Assembly (NCBI GenBank): GCA_013397435.1
Contig: VZRG01001062.1
Location: forward strand, 62,001 to 126,000
Origin: Erythrocercus mccallii
Taxonomy: Eukaryota; Chordata; Aves; Passeriformes; Dicruridae
DNA: 64,000 nucleotides
Direction of reading: 5' to 3'
The notes under the pieces are model-generated. The model was not told the DNA's origin, made no database searches, and was given only the letters and a program-made list of their open reading frames with translations. The translations under genes were made by a program, and so were the position numbers. Shown piece by piece: positions 1-14,200 of the stretch (position 1 is the stretch's first letter; each line of letters starts with the position of its first letter).

Positions 1-2220
1 AATATTGGAAAAGCTTCCAGCAAATGTTTCATTTTGCTAAGGTTAATTGCTAGACATTCTCAAAACATCTGCATGCTGATGTAGTGCTGCATCTCAAAGA
101 GTTATGCAGGGGTCAGCTACTGAGGATGGAACTCGTTTGCACAGCAGGGCTGGCTTTTAGTACCCCTGATTGTGTGGCTGAGTGGTGAGCACTTGACAGA
201 GCACTGTGGGGTGCACCTACTTCACAGAATAGATGAACCCTTCAGGAGCAAATAAATTTATTTTGTTGTTGTTTCATTTATGGGACTGGATGTGTTATTA
301 CTCCCCTTGTATAATGGCAAGTTTTGCTAGTGCAAGTTTGACCATGCTGAGGATGGTTTGCTTTTTATCAGGATTTGTGCCAACACTCTATTATAACTGT
401 CTCAACATAGTTTCACTAATGTAGATATGGCCCCCAAAGGCTCATTTAATAGGAAATATTTTGAAGTTTCGAACAGGTTTTCAGGACCCCATCGGATCCA
501 CCCCGGTTTGTTCAAAGTGTAGTCTGCTGAACTATTTATACTGGCATGATGTATGATATACGTGACAGATCTAAATAAAACCCAGAAAAATGTTGAAGAA
601 CTAGACAAAAGCACCTTTTGCAAATGTGCACATATCTATGTTGGTTGGACCCATTACTGTCCTGGACAAAATCATGAAAAGTCCATAAAAGTAAGCATTA
701 AAGCATAAAGTGTAATTAATAACAGGCAGTGGCATAGTATGAAAAATACATGTTGACAAGGAAATGTCATTGTTTCTTGATGGGATCACAACTTTGGCTG
801 GTAAAGGTTGCTGAGTTCTTGTAAAATTCTCAGAGTCACATATATTCTGATTTAAATGTGTCTCTATCCAGAAATCAGTGGTGTATTCAATAAATGTATT
901 GAAACCTACTTTGCTGAGAAGGCCAATAGTGCAATTGCAACTAATTAGCTGTGATCCAATAGGGATGTTTCTACTGGAATTCATTTGTAGTCCTGCCCTA
1001 CTCAGTACCTTTTATCCCATTTAGATAGTCTGGAAGAAACAAAATTATTATGACTAAAAGTCAGGTCCAGCAAAATCCATTATTTTATAAGGATGTCTAA
1101 ATTCAATCCATATATTTTTGATTTAGATCTCATCCATGTGTGCTTGTTTAATCCCTGGTAGCTGGGCTAAGTACCCGCTTGTCCAGGTTTTGCACTATCT
1201 GGGGGCAGAGAGCAGCTTGTTTTCTAAGTTAAGCTTGACTACACAATATTTAATATACTGAGCAATGACTCACAGCTGAGTGGGACTTCAGTTACTGTTT
1301 CCCGTCAGAAATTGGAACTTCACCGCATAAATGCTATTTTGCTTTTTTGGCTGAAAGCTGAATGGCAAGAGTGACATGGAGCTGCTGCTTCCCGGGGGCA
1401 GAGCAGCACTTGGTTTGACTCCAAAGTCAGTGGGAAGCAGTACTCATAGCACCACCTCCCTGCTGAACTTGGAGTATGACACCCGGTGGCATCTCTTCTG
1501 CCCTGCTCGGGGACTCCACACAAAAACTACTGGTGGTAGGCTTCTCCTAATGCCCCAGACACTGGCCCATGGGTGTTGTTGCTTCCCAGTTCTGATCACA
1601 GCCAGAAGGCAGCTTGGGGCCTGATTTGCACAACAGCAGCTCACCAGTAAACTTGCTGAACCAAAGACTGACATTAAAAACTTAACTGTGGAGTACAAAG
1701 AGTAATCTATGGATTTTTAGGTTTTTTTCCAGCTCACCCTCAATGCATATTGTTAGCAGAATTCACAGTAGGTTTTTTGTGCAGGGTACTAATAATCTCT
1801 CAGAAGTCTTTCTCAAAGGTATGCCATAAACTTTCTGGAACAAGATTTTCCACATGAGTAATAAGGTATTATAAAGATAGAAGTTGTTTCAAGAGATGTT
1901 AGCCACATCCCCATCTTTATGTACTACTTTTATCTCCTGATTAATAAGTAGTTCCTTTTTGGGTGAAGAACTGCTATATTCAAATTACAGTAGTATTTTT
2001 GCATCATTCTGTTTTTTTAAGGGAAAGCTTCCAGGCAGGGATGACTAAGGTCATTAATGGTTAAATGATTATCTAGATAAAAACATGGTTTGATCTCTGG
2101 TCATATAATTGATTCTTAGTTGTAGAACTGAGAATCAGTGAAAAAAACAGTTACTAAGTAATTCTCTGTTCAAGAGCTGTTGGACACTACTCTTTCTCAT
2201 AGTTCTTTATCTCCCAGCAG
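1..2220. other. HECW1: Intron upstream of window exon 1
   Basis: AT-rich DNA with many stop codons in all frames. I looked for the preceding HECW1 segment (the part ending near VTVKNS before the C2 region) and did not see it, so the upstream exon probably lies outside. The final 40 bases are pyrimidine-rich and end in the tandem acceptor. Confidence 0.8.
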
Positions 2221-2296
2221 ATTTTTAAAAGCATCACCAGTGAAGATTCAGTCCAGGGACAAGGAAGTCGGAGACTGATAAGTTTTTCATTGTCAG
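2221..2296 (+). CDS. HECW1: HECW1 exon 1 in window: linker into the C2 domain
   Basis: This 76-nt exon reads IFKSITSEDSVQGQGSRRL then ISFSLS and ends with one base of the next codon (phase 0 in, phase 1 out). The donor is CAG|GTAAGT, a near-perfect consensus. The acceptor side is a pyrimidine-rich run ending CAGCAG at 2215-2220, so splicing could also start at 2218 and add one Gln. The QGQGSRRLISFSLS wording matches the segment that precedes the C2 domain in HECW1. The exon is too short to stand out as an open frame; it was found by joining its phase-1 end to the next exon, which restores an Asp codon. No preceding exon is recognisable in 1-2214. Confidence 0.92.
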
Positions 2297-5200
2297 GTAA
2301 GTCACTGCTGGTACAAAAGTTTCAAGCCCAATGAGTTTGAGATTGAAGTTACTAGAACCTTTCATGTACATGAGTGTGTAAGTATGAGTGTGTAAGTATA
2401 TGTATGTATATATTTACACATGGGTTCTTTGTTGCTCTAAAATGATACTGAGACAGAGAATAAATATCTATGATTATCACCACACTCTTTTCCTTCAGTG
2501 AGAGTTGCGTGCTGAAGTAGCTTGTTCAAGCAGAGTTCTGGGCTATGTTAGGTTTTTCTGTTTACAATTAAATATGTAGGTCAGGGAAAGTAAGATCAAA
2601 GGCATGTGCTTTATTTACAGACCAAAATGTGATTTGTGGTAGTACTCTGTTCCTTGGAAAGCATGTTCTGTGATGCAGAAGCTTCTCTGTATTGCTCAAA
2701 AGTGACTCTCAGACTTCTTGAGCCAAAAGACTGCTCTCACCTGCATTTCGTGCAGAATGCTCAGCCTCATACACTTGGCATGTCACTCCAGGTTTTAAAG
2801 GCTTAATATGTTTCCATATAACAGCTATGAACCATTTGATCTGGCTTTGGTAAGAACAACATGTAAATCATGTCTGTAGAAACCAGTTTGTCAAAAGAGA
2901 GTGGTTATGACCATGACTCTTATTTTGGAGTCTTATGCTTGCTGGTTGGTTTCCTATTTTTTTAGCTCCTAGAAGACAAAGAGAATGATGCTTCATTTGA
3001 CTTGGAAGTTCTTTGAGCATGTAGTATAGAGTAAATGTGTTACCCTAGTTCAAAAGTTTTACAGGCATAGGCCTTTAAGTGTAAAGTCCTACTCTTGGAC
3101 AAGCATCTCATTATATGCTTGGTTTTGGCCGTATGATTTATTTCAAGCTTCCCTGTATTAAGGATGCATGTCAGTGCTTTTCCAAATTACGCAGCCAGTG
3201 TGATCCTTGAGAGGCTGTGTATGATACATGGCAGATCAGACTGACATTGGGCAGGGCTTTTTAAACACATTACTTAGTTTTGCCAATCTTTTGTTTTGGA
3301 CATCCACCTATCAGTTGATAAAACCACAAGTTTAGCTCAACAGAAATGAAGAAGTAGACTTAATATTTCCTAATGTCCATAAATAATCTTACACAGAAAA
3401 TATGGCCCAGAATTAGTTACAGTTTTTCATTCTCTCAGATCCTTTGGCATAGTAAGCCAAGAGGTGTCAAGAGTAGTGATTGGTGAGATTGCTAAATAAT
3501 GTGGTGTCAGTGGGCCCTTTTATAAACTAGAGTATCTAATTCACAGCTTGATTTAAAGTATATAAAGACCATACCTCACAATACGTTTGGGATATCTTAT
3601 TCCAGTGATGCACAAGCAATTAATCTGCATATATATCCCATCCATATTAACATCATCACAGCCAGGTATATGAAAGGCTTTGATAAATAATTTTTCAAGC
3701 ACTTTATCAAAAATCTAAGTTATCAAAATAGTTCCATTTCAGTCTTTCTGAAATTAACAGATTAACACAACACAAGGATTTATTTACTACCTTCTTAGTC
3801 AACACTACAGCAACAAAATTTTGTCTCTCTCAAAGCAAAATTATTGCTATTCCTTTATCTATTATGCTATCTAATAAAATGAAAATCAAGGCAGACCTCC
3901 CAGAGGCATCAGAAGGAACTGGGATTCTTTCCCATTTGCACCACTATCTCAATAGTAACCTCTCTATTGTCACTCACTTATACAGAGTTTTCCTTTTCAA
4001 TATCTATATTTTGATATACTGTCATCTTCAGTCATTAGTTAATACAGTCATTACTGAAAAGTTAGGTTTCCAAATTATGGTTAATTTAGTTGCAGTTAAA
4101 AAAAAAGTGGCTGGAGTGTCATTAGTGTGACTGGAGCCCATTGCAGCAACACAGAGGAATCATGCCCTAAGCAGTCTATAATCTAAAGAATGAAGGAAGA
4201 GCTATGCCTTCTGCCATATAATTTTTTTAGAAGAAGAAGTTATTAGAGTGGGAGAGAAAAATCTCAAAGCACGCCAAATCAGAAGAAATGCTGAACAACA
4301 TGAGTGCATTTCAGATGACTTGTATTGCTTTCTCTGTTGCTGAGAGAGTCCAGTGAGACCCTATGTTAAAATGAACTGTGTGGAATCAAGGTATTTTTCT
4401 AAAAGCTGTTGACAAAGTGCTTTATACTCTCTGTAGTTTATTGGGTATTTGGTTGCACAAAATCAAACTGTTTCACTGGAGAGATTTGAAAAAAAAAATT
4501 TCTGGATTGAATAAAAATGTCAAATAATGCAAAAGGTGTAAAATGATCCTTCAAGGCACAAGAATATGACTACCTTGTTCAGAATGGAAATAGCAGAGAG
4601 TTTGTGCTATGTCACTAGGAGGGTTTTTTACTTCATGTTTGCTTCCTTGAAGACTGGAAGTTGATCCTGTGAAAGGCTGGTTTAGATTAATAGGTTCACT
4701 GGCAACACTGATCTCAAAGAAGGTAATTTCTCTTGATTAAGCTTCTTAATTTTTATGGTGACTGCATTATTATAGCTTTCATTATTTAAGATACTAAGGG
4801 AAATATTTTAAGCCTAATTTAGCTAGACTGAAAAAAGCCTTTAAGGAAAACTCTGCAGTCCACTTTACATTTAGTTTTCAAGCAAGCCTTTTCCACAGTT
4901 ACCAGTGAATGTCACACTTTCGATAAGGTGGCTGAAAAGCATTAGAGCTTCTTTGCATGAGGTACAGTAGGAAAAAATGTGCTAAGCTTCCTGAGATGTA
5001 CCAGCTACTTCTCTTGCAGCTTCGTGGTTTAGCAGCAGTATAACGCATTTGCTGAAAACCCTTAAAAACAGTCTTGTTGGCTGGTATATTTAGAAAGTGT
5101 TATCATGAGGTTTGCATAATATGCCTCCTAGCTCTATGTTCCATCAAATAAATTTTTTCAGGCTTTAATATTTCACATATCTCATGTTTTTTGCACACTT

Positions 5201-8200
5201 TATTTATAAGTGTCCTTGGGGAACAAATTACCAGAAGATCTGAATATTTCACAAACATTCAGGCATTTATCTCCATCACACCTCTCTGAGAATCTTGTTA
5301 GTTGTTTTTGTGTGGTTTTCAGACCAGGTATTCAAGTAATAACAGTTGTCAGTTTATAGAAGTTAGAGCATAAATCACAACTGAAAATAGTATAAGGTCT
5401 TCTAAGGGTCATTATGACAGTAATTGTTAGCATGAAATACTTGTTCAGAATGCAGATATATAATGCACTTTATTTTCCAACTTCTTTTTTAATTCTAGTG
5501 ACTGACTTTATAACTACTAATCCCACACCTTTTTCTTACTTGTCAGATCTTGTGTCAGGGTGAGGTGGCTTTTTATCATGTCCAGTACACATTGTGCCTA
5601 TGACATATGCCTACATTAGCAGTTTGAAAGACCTCAGAAGGCTTTGAATTCAACTACTACGTTCTATTTAACACAGGACACCTTGCCCGGTGGTGGTGAG
5701 CTTTGTGTGAGTTTGGCTCAGACGGATCTCACAGACAGGTGTGGAGTCAGGATCTGAGGATACCAAGATGGTACTTTGCTCCTGTGGTTAATCACTTGCA
5801 GTGATAAAAATACTCCTTTGCTGTGATAAGCTGTTCACATTAATGGTTCAAACTTTCTCTGTGTTTTCCCTTCATGATGAAGATGATTAAAAAGGTAACC
5901 TGTCTCTCAGACATTTTGGAATAATTAATTCCACTACTACTTTTCATTTATTTATACACCTATTTTCTTCCTAATACCTCTACTGCCCTTCTTTTAAACA
6001 AATGGAAAACCCTTTTGTTTTTCTTTGAAGCATTTACAGAAAAAAGTATTTTCTTCTCTTTTTCACTGTCTTTAATATTTGGTCTGGAAGTCCTGTGACA
6101 GAAGTGTTTTGGTTTATCTTAGTCTTAGTCTTGTTTTTAAATCTCAGACCTTAAAATACCTTCTTGTGCAATTACACTAGCCTTTTCTTTTTTCCTACAT
6201 TTTATTTTAAAAGAGAAGTGAAGTCTGTCTATATGTCTGTAATTGCTGAGAGCAAAAAGAAGCACTTTATCTAACCTCTTGTATATCATCAGTTGCAGAA
6301 TCTCATTCAGTATCTGATCAAGTCAGTCATCTCTTGTACTTTAAGTAGTATCTTTCTCAATTCCACTGCATTCGTTTGCTGTGTTGGATTTTAAGACTTC
6401 CTATCATTGCATATTACTGTTTGATTTCTAGAACTCCTTAATGTTTGCTTCCTGAAATCTAATTAATACCAGATGCAATACTTCTGCAAATCCATGCTCA
6501 CCTTCTTCCAAAGAGGTGATTGCTAAATAAAGTTTGATATTATACACTGCTTCATGAGTCAAATTGACATTTCAATAAATGCAGTATTGGTGTGCTCTTA
6601 CTATTGAAATGTTGTTCCACTAACAGTAACTAAAAGTATTGCTTTAAAAGCACATGGCTGAGAGGCAGTACATATGTGCCTCCTCTTGAATCTTGAGCAA
6701 GCAGAGTTTTGTTGTAACTTTCTTTGAAGCCATGCCTATCTCTTAGGTAGCTCAGCTCAGTAGATGAACTGCTGCCCTCTAAGATAGTTTCTTCTTGTTA
6801 TGTCCAAAGTCTACAGAAGAAACAGTGACATATCAGCATCCTGGCAATTGCCTTCCCTCATTGGTAGTCTGTCCAGATACCAGTCCTGTTAAAGAGTGTT
6901 TTTTCAGTGTCAGAATCAGAGCTGATAGCTCTTTGGGAATTCACAAAGGAAATCTGAAGGGAAATGAAGGAGCCGTCCATTGACATCCTAATTAGCAACT
7001 CTCTTGTAGTGATGGATTATGAAGATGGTTTATTGTGCTTTGATACATGAACTATCAGGATCAGTAAGATGACAGTATTTTTTACTTTCTGCCATTAATG
7101 AACAGATCATAGAATAAATTCGATTTTGACATTCCTCAGGCTAGATTGTAATCTAAATTGACTGTGGTCATTCCAGTAACACTGGGGTCTTTCCAGTGTC
7201 CTGTTAGCTTCACTAGTTCTGTTTTTCAGTATGTTCTGGGCAAGTTTGGCATAACACAAGATGTCTTCATTTTCTCAAGGGGTCAGATGGCTCATGAGGA
7301 ATATGTCTCATTTCCTGGTCCTGAGATCATGAGGATCATCATTTAGTATGCTAAATATGAAAGATGTGAATTTGGTGGGTTGACCATAGAATTTCTTAGG
7401 GTTAATAACCTCTGCATAAGTGCCAGTATAGATACCTGGAAGACATCTATTGTCATCACTTGGATGGTGCTTGGGAACACAAAGGACATTCAATACTAGG
7501 CATTTGTTGAAAGGAATTTGCCACTTGTTTTAAAATACCAGTATCAGTATCAGTTTCTCAAAACTAGTAGCTCTGCTACTTACTAGTCTTTGACCTTCTG
7601 TTGGGTTGTAGACTCTGGAATCTTCAGTAGAATATTTAAGTAGTATATGCACCATTGAGAGACTAGATGAACTGAGTCTTCTTGAGACACATCTATAAAC
7701 CGTACAGAATAGCCTTGTGTGTTATTTCTAGGAAAATTCTATTGGCAAAGTCTTTTTATCCCTTGGGGATAACAGCTTCCAGCTCCCTTAACTTACTCCT
7801 GACATATTGATGACCAAACTAAATGTAATTAATTTAGAAAACAGACTGCTCCAGAGTCTGGTTCTCTATCTAATTCTCCATCCTTTTCTGTCACGCTCCT
7901 ATATGGAATATGGGTCTGGTTGAATACCTTGCTATGTCTGCAGGGAATTGAAATAACATCTTTATGATAGTTTTGCTCATCATTACTCTCAGAGAATCTC
8001 CTTGCTGAGCATAACAAAACGTGACTCTTCCCTGAGCTTTCGGAAGTTTAATGACTTGTACTGAGGCAAAATCAAACATTGTAAAACACAGATGTGTTCT
8101 AGGCGTGTTCTTGGAATTGACATCCCCACCTGGCTCCAATAACTACACTGGTTCACCACAAAAATAGTCCCCATCACTATCCAGTCACTAGTGCCCCAAA

Positions 8201-11200
8201 GTTTGTGATGCTGCATGACAAATAGATTTGCTAAATGATCCTTTATAAGGCAGACAGGGAAGTCTACAGCTCCCCTTTGGGACAGGGGGTATATGCGTAC
8301 AAGTGACCCAGTGTAAAGCTTCCCTAGGTCTCATCCAGGCACCTGGAGATCAGCATATATGGAAAGAAAGCTCTGAAGTTGGAACAAATTCATAAGTCAC
8401 TTGGGGACAGCAACAGCCAGCAGTTAGTACAAGGCATTTTTCTCCAATGAGGAGAACCTAGCTGAAGCAAGATGCATGTACTTACAAGTAGTGCAAGTCT
8501 TAAGCAGTGAAAGGCTGTAATTACTTTGTCTTTACCTGGATTTCTTCCTTCTGTCATCTGTCATGAGAGATGGCCTGACATTATTAAACTGATAGATGTA
8601 TATAACCTCTTTCACACTAAAGTGTGATTTACGACTAAATGAGAAACTGACATATGGTATATTAATAACTTTATTTAAAGAGACTGGATGAAAATACACC
8701 TTTACAAACCATAGATGAGTTATCTTTGTAGCATTTCCTCATATGCCTCCAAGAAATGCACTCTAAAATTACAGTGTACAGCAGGGTGTGTCCCAACCTT
8801 CTGGAATTCATTCATTCAACCAAAGATTTAAATTCAGTTTGCTTCAGATCTTCACTTAAAAGTTTAGTATATTCTGAACTTTTTTTCTGAAGATGATAGA
8901 GAAAAATATTTGCATTTGAGAAGGCAGAATGCCTGTGATTCTTCTGTGGGGAGTTTTGCTGGAGTGGTAAGAGTTACAACAGCAAGTTACAGCATATAGT
9001 TACAGGACCTATGAATAGGTTTTGCTTCAAATGAAATTAAATTCTGCACATCTGCAGATACCCATGTAACTTTATTAAGAGCTTCTTCAGTTTTGATGCT
9101 CTATTTTGCACAGTGATGAGATACATAACAAATACTTGTCCTTGGGAAAGCTATTTCTGCTAGCCCTATTCATACTTTGGACAATAAAATTGAAGTTTTT
9201 AACTGATTTTTTTTTTAATTGTTGTATTGTGCAATTTCAGCAAGAAAATTACACAAATAACATTTCATGCCACATGCTTAGCTAAATTACGGGTTTTTTC
9301 CTCATCCAATTACAAAGATGAGACTATTAGCCGAGGCTAGGAGTACCTTCATCTTCATGGCTGTGCTCTAATTCCCATAACTGGAAAGAGCCTGGTAGGT
9401 CATCCTAAATGTGTTTTCTTTATGATGCATGATGTATAACTATACATAATTAAATGCTAGGTATTTTCTATCAGACGACTACTTTGTTACACAGTGGTAC
9501 CCAAAGATAATGTGGTCTCTCTTTGAAGGAAAAAAATCAGAAACTTATACAGCAATGAATATTTCAGTTTCAGAGTCTTTTGAGGCAGTATCAGAGAGAA
9601 AGAAAATGAGATCCCAGAGGTCTTTCTCTCCTCTCATATGTTAGCAGCCTGAACTAATACACTGCTGGTCCTTGCCATTCATACTCCTTGGTTTCTATTT
9701 CTTGAATGCATTTCTAACAGTACAACTTCCAAAGCAAAAGAGTTTGACATACAGGATTTCAGGACAGTTGTTAGATGAGATACATGCTGGTTACACAGAG
9801 ATTGTGTACTCAGAAAACAGAAAAGGGAAAAAAATCAGTGTTATCTTTCTGAAGCAAATAATTTTCTTTGTGTGATAGCATTGCTAGGACCATGGCAGTA
9901 CATAGTTTCAACAATGTACTTTCAAATAAGCTCTTATTAGTGATGTTCTCTGGGGTTTTTTGTTAATTGTTAGAGAATGTCTCAAGAATGAGGTTCTTAA
10001 AATACACTCTGTTTCAGGACCATCTGCCCAACAGTTTTTGAATATCTGCAACATGAGTTGTGTGGTGAAATAGATGAATAAAACCAATGGAAAGAAAAGC
10101 AATTCTTTTTAACTTGCACATTTTATTGTGTTGGCTATAACCATATGTTAAGGAAGCAACACACAACTGGGTTTGATATAGCTATTTTCTGGAAAAAATA
10201 CTGATGATGGTGTGCAATGTGTATGATTTTCAAAATATCTGCCTTGAGCGTTTTTCATGGTCTCCCACAACCTGCCAGAATAATTGGGTTTTTAATAAGA
10301 AGAGAATTAGAAGACTGTGAAAATTAATGTTTTCAAAAACTGCCAAAAGAAAAAATATGTGTTTAAATTGAATGTTTAGGTATGCATCTATGCAGTTTTA
10401 AAAACCATTTTGTTTAATACTTTTTTATCTCTCCAATACAGCAAAAGAAAATAGGCAGAATGCAGTACAGTGCTTATAGCCCAATGTGAAATAAAGCTTT
10501 AAACAGAGGAGAATCTCCATGCAAAGAGTTGTGGAAAATAATATAGCTATTGAACTTGCTAATAGGAATAAATGCTTATATGCTCCAAAGAAAGCTTAGA
10601 AATGCATCTGAAAAAAAGAGAAGACTGGAGGAGTCAGTCTGTGTCTGTTGAGCCAAAATTAATGATATACCAGCAGATTTGTTTGCATTTCATCAGCTTC
10701 ACAGTGACAGATCATAATGGGTGTTGTGCTTTCTTCAGAGTGTTATGGGGAAATTTTCAAATAAGTGCCTGGGCATTTTTTGTGTCTGCAAACTCCCTGG
10801 GAGTTCTGCAACTGTAAAGCCCTGCTTAGAATTTGCACATTATAGACAAGAGTTTTCCTAAGATGAAGTCAACCCATGCAGGGAAGAAAATTAATTAAGA
10901 TGGGAAAAATTGTAAAATTCTCATGTAGAAGAAAGTGGTGTAAAAGCTAAGATCTGTACAGTGGTAAAATTGATACCTAGGAAAAATGACATCCATTGGG
11001 TACCAAATGCCATAACTTTGACATTAAATGATGGGATCTCTTTTTCAGAGTAGTCTTTCCACTACAGTCTGGCTGAGCACGGTCTCAGGTTATTAGAAAA
11101 ATTAGTGTATCCCTTGAAGTTGCATAAATATTGATTTAGAAGCTGAATCAGTCTGCACAATCAGGCTGTAAATTTGCAGTTTCATTATGTAATAATTTGT

Positions 11201-14200
11201 TAATCTTAAATCACAAGATCATTATGGTTTAGCATTACATTGTCTCACAATGAACATAGTGAGTTTTTTCACATTCCTGCCATATTATTTGAGTTCATTA
11301 CCAGTTCCCTATATACTGTCCCTAGCATCCCAAAGAGATGCCTGGAATGTGAAAAATAATCAGGTTCCTTACCTTCTTTCAGATTTCCAGGCTTTTGGTC
11401 TGAAGAAAGGGATGTTCTTCAATCCAGATCCTTATCTGAAGATTTCCATCCAGCCTGGAAAACACAGCATCTTCCCAGCCCTTCCTCATCATGGACAGGA
11501 GAAAAGATCTAAGATCATGTGTAACACCGTTAACCCAATCTGGCAAGGAGAGGTAAGAAGTTGGAGAGTTAAACTGAGACTTTTCTTAAAACATGGGCAT
11601 TACTCTAGTACTATCCCTCCTTTTTTTTTTCAGTTGAATTCTTAGCTAAATAGTTGTTGACCTAACTGTGATTGATGTATTTCATGACTACTTGTCTCAG
11701 TACAAATGACTTAATTAGCTACAAAGATGGGTGGTACATTAAAACTTTCAGTATACTTTCATTGGTGTAATTTATGAAGTTGTTAATTATTAAAGGCAGG
11801 CATAAAACAGAATTGGAAAATAAACTTGCATAGCATGGAAGGCTGCTGCTAGATTGTCATAGTGTTCTTACACAGAGGCATTATATAAAGCAGAACAAGT
11901 ACGGCATGCAAATAAAGAGAAGCAAGTGATTGAAAAGCATCAGTGGCAATATAAATCAAAGGCAACTTTGGCACATTTGGCCATCACCTTGAAGAAATAG
12001 TCTCTAGTCTGCTGCTTTTTTGGAAGGACTTGTATGTATTAATGAGATCTGAGAGTTCAATTGTTGCCTGCTGTTTTTAAATTACATGCGAAATGGCAAT
12101 AGGCAGCAAAGAATGAGGAATGTCTTTGGAATTAAAGGAGCCTGACATACTAGGTGTGATTTATTCGTGTGCTCTGTCACAACAATATCTGCACTGCAGG
12201 AAAGAGTAAACAGTAAATAAATACACTGCACAGATTTATTCAAATTAAAGTGCAAATATAAAGTTGCTGAGGGATAATTAGGTCAAACGCTGTAGACATG
12301 GAACTATGAGCGGGCAAAAAGCAGAAATAGGATTCAATTCTCCTACCTGGAGAAACTAGATACCACATCAGGTTATGTGGCAGATGAGGGAGGTTATATA
12401 ACTGGGGAAACAACCTTGAAACTAGTCAGAGAAAAATGCTTTCTAGCAGGACTTAATTGAGGACGTTGTTATGAGGCATCCACCAAGTCTGTGAAGCCAA
12501 ACATCAGATGTATCTGGCTGAGAGGTCCCAGGTCCAGCTATGGACGTGGTCAAGCTAGAGCTGGCATAGAGGATCAGGCAGCTGGCAAAGATCTTCAGTG
12601 AATTGCATAAGACACAGAACTAGAGGGGAGCAGGTATGAAGGGGAAACTTGCTGTGTGTGTGTGACGCTCAGTACATAGGATTGTGGGCCTCATAAAATG
12701 TCACAGATGTCTTCTCCTCAAGCCATGCCAAATAGCTGTTTGTGGGCTGACAGTGGAGTTTGGCAGCAAGAAAAGGAGAAACAATGAAATGGCCTAATTA
12801 TGGACATCAGAATGCAAAAGAGCACAGCTGGCTGCCAGCTTTGCTGTTCAGCCCCCAGATTGTCTTGATTGCGTGCAAGCATGCTGCTTCTCCCTTTCTG
12901 TTGTTAGCCTGTTAGTTGGCAAAAGAGTGTAAAATAGAAAAGCCATGGTTCAGCATGTTCTCCTTCTGCCTTCTCCTCAGCTGGTATTGGGATGTTTAAC
13001 TGCATGCATTTGTGCTGCAGTCGGTGCAATCAGCCTGTCTGAACTCCTTTTTTTGTTACTGAAAAGCTGCACAGAAGACCATAGGCCTGATTTTCTGCAA
13101 CTTTGTCCTTTCATGGGACAAGGGGAGAAGAAAGACTGAAAACTGTTGCTGAATCATGGTGGTAGCCATTCTTCTGTCCACACTTTTCTCTTATGGGTGT
13201 GAATATATGAAGTGACAAAATACTGAGGATTCGTAGCCATTTCATTGAGAGTATCAGTCTCAAGATGTTTTCGCTAAAACAAATTTTAGTCAGTGTATTA
13301 TTTCAGAAGGGTCATTCTTTTCTTAGATTCTCCATCACTCCATGTGAATAGAAGGCAAATGTTCTTTTTTTTTCAATTAAATGACTAATCTGATTTATAT
13401 TGGATGCTAAACTTGAAAAAAATCTGGAATAGGGAAATAAAATTATTAAAATATCTTCAGACTAGGATTCTGTATGTTCTTGATTACCCTTGAGCAAATT
13501 CAGAAAGAGTCAATTCAGTTTTGTAGGGCTTCATCACTAAAAGTCCTACAGAATAAAAGATGACTGATTTACTTATATTAATTTGTTCTGGTATTCTTCC
13601 TCATATACTTACCAAGCTGTTCTGTTTGTATAGTAACCACCTGCATTATACAAATGCTCTGGGATCACCCTGGTACCTCAGGCAAATTTTCATCTGTCTC
13701 ATGTAATATTGATGATCATCTTCATTTCACATGCTGTTCAAATGCTGTTCAGCACAAGTTATCCTGACTTAAAGCTATTCTTCCATTGCTCTGATTTGCA
13801 GTACTTTGTACAAGGAGACATAAGGAAATTGAAATTTCTTACAGATGAAGAGTAGCAAGTGACAATTTGACATTTGCAGCAGGGTTCATCGTAGAGAGGT
13901 GAAAGAGCCCTCACACTGAGAATTGCTGAGACAAGTTAAAGCCCAAGGTGGTAACTTCTCCTGATAGAGAGACGTCATTTTGAATGTTTCTGTATGTTTT
14001 CACATGTTCTTCAGAAACATCTGTAATGTTAAATAAGTGAATGCCTGGAAACCACAAGGCACTGGACAGACTGACTCTACAGTTCCAGATTAGGCAGGTA
14101 TTGCCCTGCCAGCCCAGTTAGTTGCAAAAGCACAGAGGGTGAATAGTCCTATCATGCTGATTGGAGGTGAAACGCAAAGAAAATCTCAGAAGGGAGTGCC

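Noticed and set aside
11250..11382. Upstream in-frame ATG and 44 codons before exon 2, possible alternative first exon
   Set aside because: The sequence lacks similarity to HECW1, and a good acceptor with matching phase to exon 1 explains the boundary; it would need a cap-analysis tag at this site to revive.
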